From positions 1 to 9,452 of the forward strand of contig JAJYSO010000037.1 of assembly GCA_021793535.1 (NCBI GenBank): a stretch of 9,452 nt of DNA. The letters are read 5' to 3'. This stretch comes from Bacteroidota bacterium (GTDB lineage Bacteria; Bacteroidota; Bacteroidia; Flavobacteriales; Flavobacteriaceae). The notes beneath the pieces are model-generated. The model was given only the letters and a program-made list of their open reading frames with translations. It was not told where the DNA came from and did not search any database. Positions within the stretch are counted from its first letter, which is position 1. Each line of letters starts with the position of its first letter. Position numbers and translations under genes: made by a program. Of this stretch, positions 6,274 to 9,452 are shown one piece after another.

Positions 6274-8282
6274 AGCGCTCCCTTTAAAAATTTCTGATAA
6301 GCTTCCGCTATTTTTGGCAGATCATCGTCCAATCTTTTGAGCTTTTCTGTTCTCGTTTTAATCTGCTTTTCTCCTTTCTGGTTTACTACATATTTGATCT
6401 CTGTAGGAAAAACAATTTCTGCACCATCTTCATCGCGCTCATAAATTGGGTTTCCTCTACGGTCTTTTCCTAATTTCTCTGCAATGGCCATAAAGACCTC
6501 ATAATCTTCGTGCGTATCGTGGGCAATCTGCCTTTCTAAATCTGTTTTCTTTTGTAAAAACAATAAGGAGGCCTGCACCCCCACTTGAGGCAAGAAGGCT
6601 TCTACCGCCAAATCTACCGAAGCCAATATTTTAAACTTGTCTAAAATCCACTCCCGTACCGGTAAGGTATTGGGGTTTCCTAAAATTCCATCGGGTAGCA
6701 CGATGGCCATTTTTCCACCTTCTTTCAAATAGTTATAACAAGCTTCAATAAACAACACTTCGGGTGCTTTAGAGTATTCGGATAGTTTATAATATGCCGC
6801 TACTTCTTCATCCACTTGTACCTTTGCTCCGAATGGTGGGTTGGTAAAAATCATATCAAATTTACCTCGGGCATCGTCTTCATAACCCACGTTTTCGTCA
6901 GCCATAGCCTTTAAGCTTTGGTTAATACGCTCATTTATTCTTTTGATCTCAGGTGGGTTATCCCAATTTGGATAGGCAAGAGAATTTACGTGAAAGATAT
7001 TGGCGTGTCCATCACCGGCCATCACCATATTCATTCGGGCTGCTTTTTTTAAATCAGGGTCAAAGTCAAATCCAAAAATGCTGTTTTCGGCATATTTTTT
7101 CACCCGTTCATTTACTTCCGGAGTATTATATTTTGTGGCCAATAATACTTTATCATCAATATCAGGGTGAAGTTCTTTCGCGATCTGTTTTCTGACGTGA
7201 TCGAGCACAATAACCAAAAATCCACCTGACCCACAAGCGGGATCCAATACTCTTGTTTGCTCTGTGGGATCCATCATTTCAACCATTGCACGAATGATAT
7301 TTCGTGGCGTAAAAAACTGCCCGGATTCTTGCTTTAAGGTATTGCTTACAATCGTTTCATAGGCCAATCCTTTTACATCCACTTCTGCATCTAAAAAGGA
7401 ATATTTAGCCAGATTTCCCGCAATAATTGCAATGGCTTTATCAGATAGTTCAATGGATTCATTTCCATCAAAAACATCAGAAAAAACACCGCTCTTTTTT
7501 AGATCTGAAAAAATGCCCTTAATTCTACCAGCTACAGCCTTTCTTCCCTTCTCGGTATTTTTCTCTTTTACGCCAACCCAAAACTTTCTTCTATAGGAAA
7601 CTCCTTCAGGATTTGGTTCCAAACGGCTTTTCTCATCATATAACTTACAAAATATCAAATAGAGCAATTGCCAAAAAGCATCTTTTTTACGTCCTTCATT
7701 TCCATAAATATAATCGTGAGAACTTTTAAAAACCTTGATTAAAGAATCATTTGAAGGCGTTCTACCCATCGATCTATCCGGACGATCTAAATCCTCCAAA
7801 CTTTCTCCTTCTCCCGGAAAATCGGCTAAGTCAGAAAAAATATAATCAAACCCCAGATCATCATCTTCTTTTTGAAGAAATTGGATATCTGAGCCATTGG
7901 TCCACAATCCGAATTCACAGTTTTCAACGGCTCCCATTGCATTTTCCAATGTAGGTATTACTCCCTTTTTCTTGTCTGTGTCTTTTACCTTGTCGCGCTG
8001 TACAATGGCAATGCGGATAATATTTTCTTGTTCGTGGTCTGTTCCTTTCTCATAAATCACCAAATTTACTTTTTGGTTTTTCTTTCGTCCGGTATCAGGG
8101 TCTTCATAAGATACCTTGACATCCCGCTCCATATCATTCAAATCGAATCCGTACTCCTCATTGAGCATTCGAATAACGGACTGTAGGTTTTTCTCCTGTG
8201 GTTTGGCCTTTTTTGGCTTTTCCGTCAGTACACACAATAATTGATCGTCTTTAAGTATAGTTTTATTTGTAGTTTTCCCCAT
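6270..8282 (-). CDS. hsdM: Type I DNA methyltransferase subunit HsdM (N6-adenine) with HsdR-N-like N-terminus
   Basis: A 670-residue N6-adenine methyltransferase that would methylate DNA in complex with HsdS, using S-adenosylmethionine. The catalytic domain has GQFFTPRNIIRAMVEMM (321-337), the AdoMet motif I DPACGSGGF (347-355) and the catalytic motif IV NPPF (481-484; bases 6831-6842), all intact. HsdM is usually about 500 residues; here roughly 160 residues are added in front. That N-terminal part (about 30-160) resembles the HsdR N-terminal nuclease-like domain, but the expected Asp is Asn73 and the ExK position reads VQR (94-96), so it is probably not a nuclease. The ATG shares its A with the TAA of the upstream nucleotidyltransferase gene, and the stop overlaps the hsdS ATG, pointing to translational coupling and fixed stoichiometry. 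There is no hsdR in the window. The methyltransferase call is firm; the role of the N-terminal domain is inferred. Confidence 0.95.
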   Translation of the reverse strand: MGKTTNKTILKDDQLLCVLTEKPKKAKPQEKNLQSVIRMLNEEYGFDLNDMERDVKVSYEDPDTGRKKNQKVNLVIYEKGTDHEQENIIRIAIVQRDKVKDTDKKKGVIPTLENAMGAVENCEFGLWTNGSDIQFLQKEDDDLGFDYIFSDLADFPGEGESLEDLDRPDRSMGRTPSNDSLIKVFKSSHDYIYGNEGRKKDAFWQLLYLIFCKLYDEKSRLEPNPEGVSYRRKFWVGVKEKNTEKGRKAVAGRIKGIFSDLKKSGVFSDVFDGNESIELSDKAIAIIAGNLAKYSFLDAEVDVKGLAYETIVSNTLKQESGQFFTPRNIIRAMVEMMDPTEQTRVLDPACGSGGFLVIVLDHVRKQIAKELHPDIDDKVLLATKYNTPEVNERVKKYAENSIFGFDFDPDLKKAARMNMVMAGDGHANIFHVNSLAYPNWDNPPEIKRINERINQSLKAMADENVGYEDDARGKFDMIFTNPPFGAKVQVDEEVAAYYKLSEYSKAPEVLFIEACYNYLKEGGKMAIVLPDGILGNPNTLPVREWILDKFKILASVDLAVEAFLPQVGVQASLLFLQKKTDLERQIAHDTHEDYEVFMAIAEKLGKDRRGNPIYERDEDGAEIVFPTEIKYVVNQKGEKQIKTRTEKLKRLDDDLPKIAEAYQKFLKGAL
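7803..8195 (-). other. Degenerate HsdR-N-like domain at the HsdM N-terminus
   Basis: Residues about 30-160 of HsdM. The run from LQSVIRMLNEEYGF through MERDVKV, then KVNLVIYE and NIIRIAIVQRDKV, follows the strand order of HsdR N-terminal (PD-(D/E)xK-like) domains. The positions normally held by D and ExK are N73 and V94-Q-R96. It may bind DNA or mediate contacts with other subunits. The match is by pattern only. Confidence 0.5.
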
Positions 8283-9124
8283 TAATCTAAATGTTTATGT
8301 AATAATTCAAAGCCTTTTTTCACTTCCTCAAAAGAAATGGCATTGGTCTCAATGATTTGATTGAAAAGTGGACTTTCCATTTCTTTATTGATTTCTACTT
8401 CTATCAGTTGTTTAACTTCCGTTATAGCTTCTTGGCGCTCTTCTAATAATGAACATAGATCGATTCCCAGCAAAGAAGCACTCGCTTTTACAATGGAATA
8501 ATCTTCCATTTGATAAATAGCATCATAGTGGTCCATCACTGCCCTTTCTGTATTAATGGATATATAGTTTTGTAGAATAAACCCAATATCCTCCGCATCC
8601 TTGTTCCCTTGTGTATGCCGATCTCGCCACGCCATTAGTTTTAAAAGGAAAATTCCGACCAAGGAAGCAACTTTTATTTCTAATCCATTTCCAAAATCTA
8701 CGGTAATCAAATTTTCGGCAATGGCATCATATCCCAAAACAGACATTGCTATATTCTGATCGGGAGGCCAAAAAATTTTATCTCTTTTTTCTGCTACTGC
8801 TCCGTAGGGAATTAAATCAACTTGAAATTGCTCCTTATAGATAAACCGCTGTTTTTGATGACTGTCTTTTGAAAAATCATTCAGCTCTAGGAGGTGTTTT
8901 TCAATTTGATTAAACCGCTCCCACTTTTCTATAGCAATGGCGATATCGATATCTTGGGTTCTACGCCCTGATTCCAATTCATAAATTTCAGAGAGAATAT
9001 CCCTGGCTGTAGCACCAACCACAAAAAAATGAATCTCCAGATCCGCAAAAACCGGTATGAGCTCATCCAATAAAGGCCGGAGCAAAGGGTGTTCGATCTG
9101 TTCGATATCTATTTTATAAGCCAT
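8282..9124 (-). CDS. AbiEii/AbiGii-family nucleotidyltransferase (putative toxin)
   Basis: A 280-residue protein with a polymerase-beta-like nucleotidyltransferase core. Visible motifs are VVGATARDIL (35-44) and RRTQDIDIAI (54-63), giving the metal-binding pair D58 and D60, and a third acidic position D103 in VDLIPYG. KLMAWRDRH and KDAEDIGFIL (about 162-184) are typical of the AbiEii/AbiGii and related COG4914-type proteins. In type IV toxin-antitoxin systems the AbiEii protein transfers nucleotides and stops growth, and the AbiEi protein counteracts it. The preceding gene ends 11 nt inside this one and looks like an AbiEi protein, which supports the pairing. The next gene, hsdM, overlaps by one base, so this toxin-like gene is joined to the modification genes. 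The ATG start (9124-9122) lies after an A-rich stretch without a Shine-Dalgarno sequence. The substrate (tRNA, protein or other) is not known. Confidence 0.85.
   Translation of the reverse strand: MAYKIDIEQIEHPLLRPLLDELIPVFADLEIHFFVVGATARDILSEIYELESGRRTQDIDIAIAIEKWERFNQIEKHLLELNDFSKDSHQKQRFIYKEQFQVDLIPYGAVAEKRDKIFWPPDQNIAMSVLGYDAIAENLITVDFGNGLEIKVASLVGIFLLKLMAWRDRHTQGNKDAEDIGFILQNYISINTERAVMDHYDAIYQMEDYSIVKASASLLGIDLCSLLEERQEAITEVKQLIEVEINKEMESPLFNQIIETNAISFEEVKKGFELLHKHLD
8945..9022 (-). other. Nucleotidyltransferase catalytic motif region
   Basis: Residues 35-60 of the AbiEii-like protein: the GATARD turn followed by DID (D58, D60), the two metal-binding aspartates of the Pol-beta nucleotidyltransferase fold. 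Both are present, so the enzyme is likely active. Confidence 0.8.
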
Positions 9125-9452
9125 TTTTTCGAATTATTTCTGCGGTTTCAATATTTCGATTGTTTCCGGTATTGACCAAATCTGCATAGATCACTAATTT
9201 TGGCGCTGCCTTGGGAGATTCGAGTTCAATCGCATCAGACCAAAACTTATAACATAACTCGATGTTGCCATCCTCATCAGGAACGAGTTTCAGCGTTTGT
9301 GCGATTTTCTTAATTTCCTCATTGGAGTAAATGATGAATTGCTTTGCTTTTAAATGCTGTGTAAGCAATTGCCCCCCGTATTCCCCTCCAAAATAAAAAT
9401 CTAAATCACTTTCCAAGAGAGTCTCAACATCCAATTTTCCATCCAAAGACCT
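9114..9452 (-). CDS. AbiEi-family antitoxin, C-terminal part, cut by the right window edge
   Basis: The frame is open from the window edge at 9452 to a stop at 9114-9116 (112 codons). A TTG at 9446-9444 could be read as a start, but the frame continues upstream of it, so the true start lies outside and this is the C-terminal part of a longer protein. Visible blocks are GGEYGGQLLTQHLKAKQF, LVPDEDGNIELCYKFW and LVIYADLVNTGNNRNIETAEII. The last block matches the YADLL...GdpRN.EtA ending that I know from AbiEi-type type IV antitoxins. In that family the missing N-terminal part is a winged-helix DNA-binding domain that represses the operon. The 11-nt overlap with the nucleotidyltransferase gene supports an antitoxin-toxin pair. 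If so, the operon promoter should lie just upstream of the window edge and could be autoregulated by this protein; that is inference. Confidence 0.7.
   Translation of the reverse strand, partial: RSLDGKLDVETLLESDLDFYFGGEYGGQLLTQHLKAKQFIIYSNEEIKKIAQTLKLVPDEDGNIELCYKFWSDAIELESPKAAPKLVIYADLVNTGNNRNIETAEIIRKNGL

Noticed and set aside
6953..7954. Plus-strand open frames at 6953-7195 and 7751-7954
   Set aside because: Antisense to hsdM, whose catalytic motifs fix the coding strand; products look like random translations.
497..8282. Complete BREX type 2 or DISARM system
   Set aside because: Only a PglW-like protein is present. There is no PglX, PglY, PglZ, BrxD or DrmA/B/C in the window, and the methyltransferase is HsdM/HsdS type, so a full assignment is not supported.
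1..9452. CRISPR arrays, tRNA genes, insertion sequences, rho-independent terminators
   Set aside because: The window is almost entirely coding with tight overlaps. I saw no regularly spaced repeats, no transposase, no cloverleaf, and no stem-loop followed by a T run in the tiny junctions.

Overview
The window is AT-rich bacterial DNA read wholly from the minus strand: six consecutive genes run right to left with no intergenic gap larger than 2 nt. The genetic code is standard. The low-GC codon choice and the near absence of Shine-Dalgarno sequences before the ATGs fit a Bacteroidota (Flavobacteriia/Cytophagia-like) chromosome. The taxon is an inference from composition; nothing in the window names it.

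In transcription order (high to low coordinates) the genes are: (1) 9114-9452, the C-terminal part of an AbiEi-family antitoxin, cut by the right edge; (2) 8282-9124, an AbiEii/AbiGii-family nucleotidyltransferase; (3) 6270-8282, a type I-style N6-adenine DNA methyltransferase (HsdM) with a degenerate HsdR-N-like domain at its N-terminus; (4) 4924-6273, a two-TRD specificity subunit (HsdS); (5) 497-4936, a 1479-residue protein with a NERD nuclease-like domain, a kinase-like domain lacking key residues, an intact Hanks-type Ser/Thr kinase and a P-loop ATPase-like region, in the manner of PglW; (6) 1-494, the N-terminal 164 codons of an unrecognised protein cut by the left edge. Junctions overlap by 11, 1, 4 and 13 nt and the last is a 2-nt gap, so this looks like one translationally coupled operon.

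The layout suggests a composite anti-phage locus. HsdM and HsdS would mark self DNA at a bipartite site. No HsdR translocase is visible. The large NERD/kinase/ATPase protein sits where a restriction or effector component would be expected, resembling the role of PglW in Pgl/BREX type 2 and related DISARM-like systems. The AbiE-type pair may be a linked abortive-infection or addiction module. The family assignments are supported by motifs visible in the sequence; the idea that all parts form one system is inference from operon structure. Both ends of the operon lie outside the window, so an HsdR, helicase, PglZ or nuclease could still be encoded nearby. There are no RNA genes, insertion sequences, CRISPR arrays or non-coding stretches over 300 bases.
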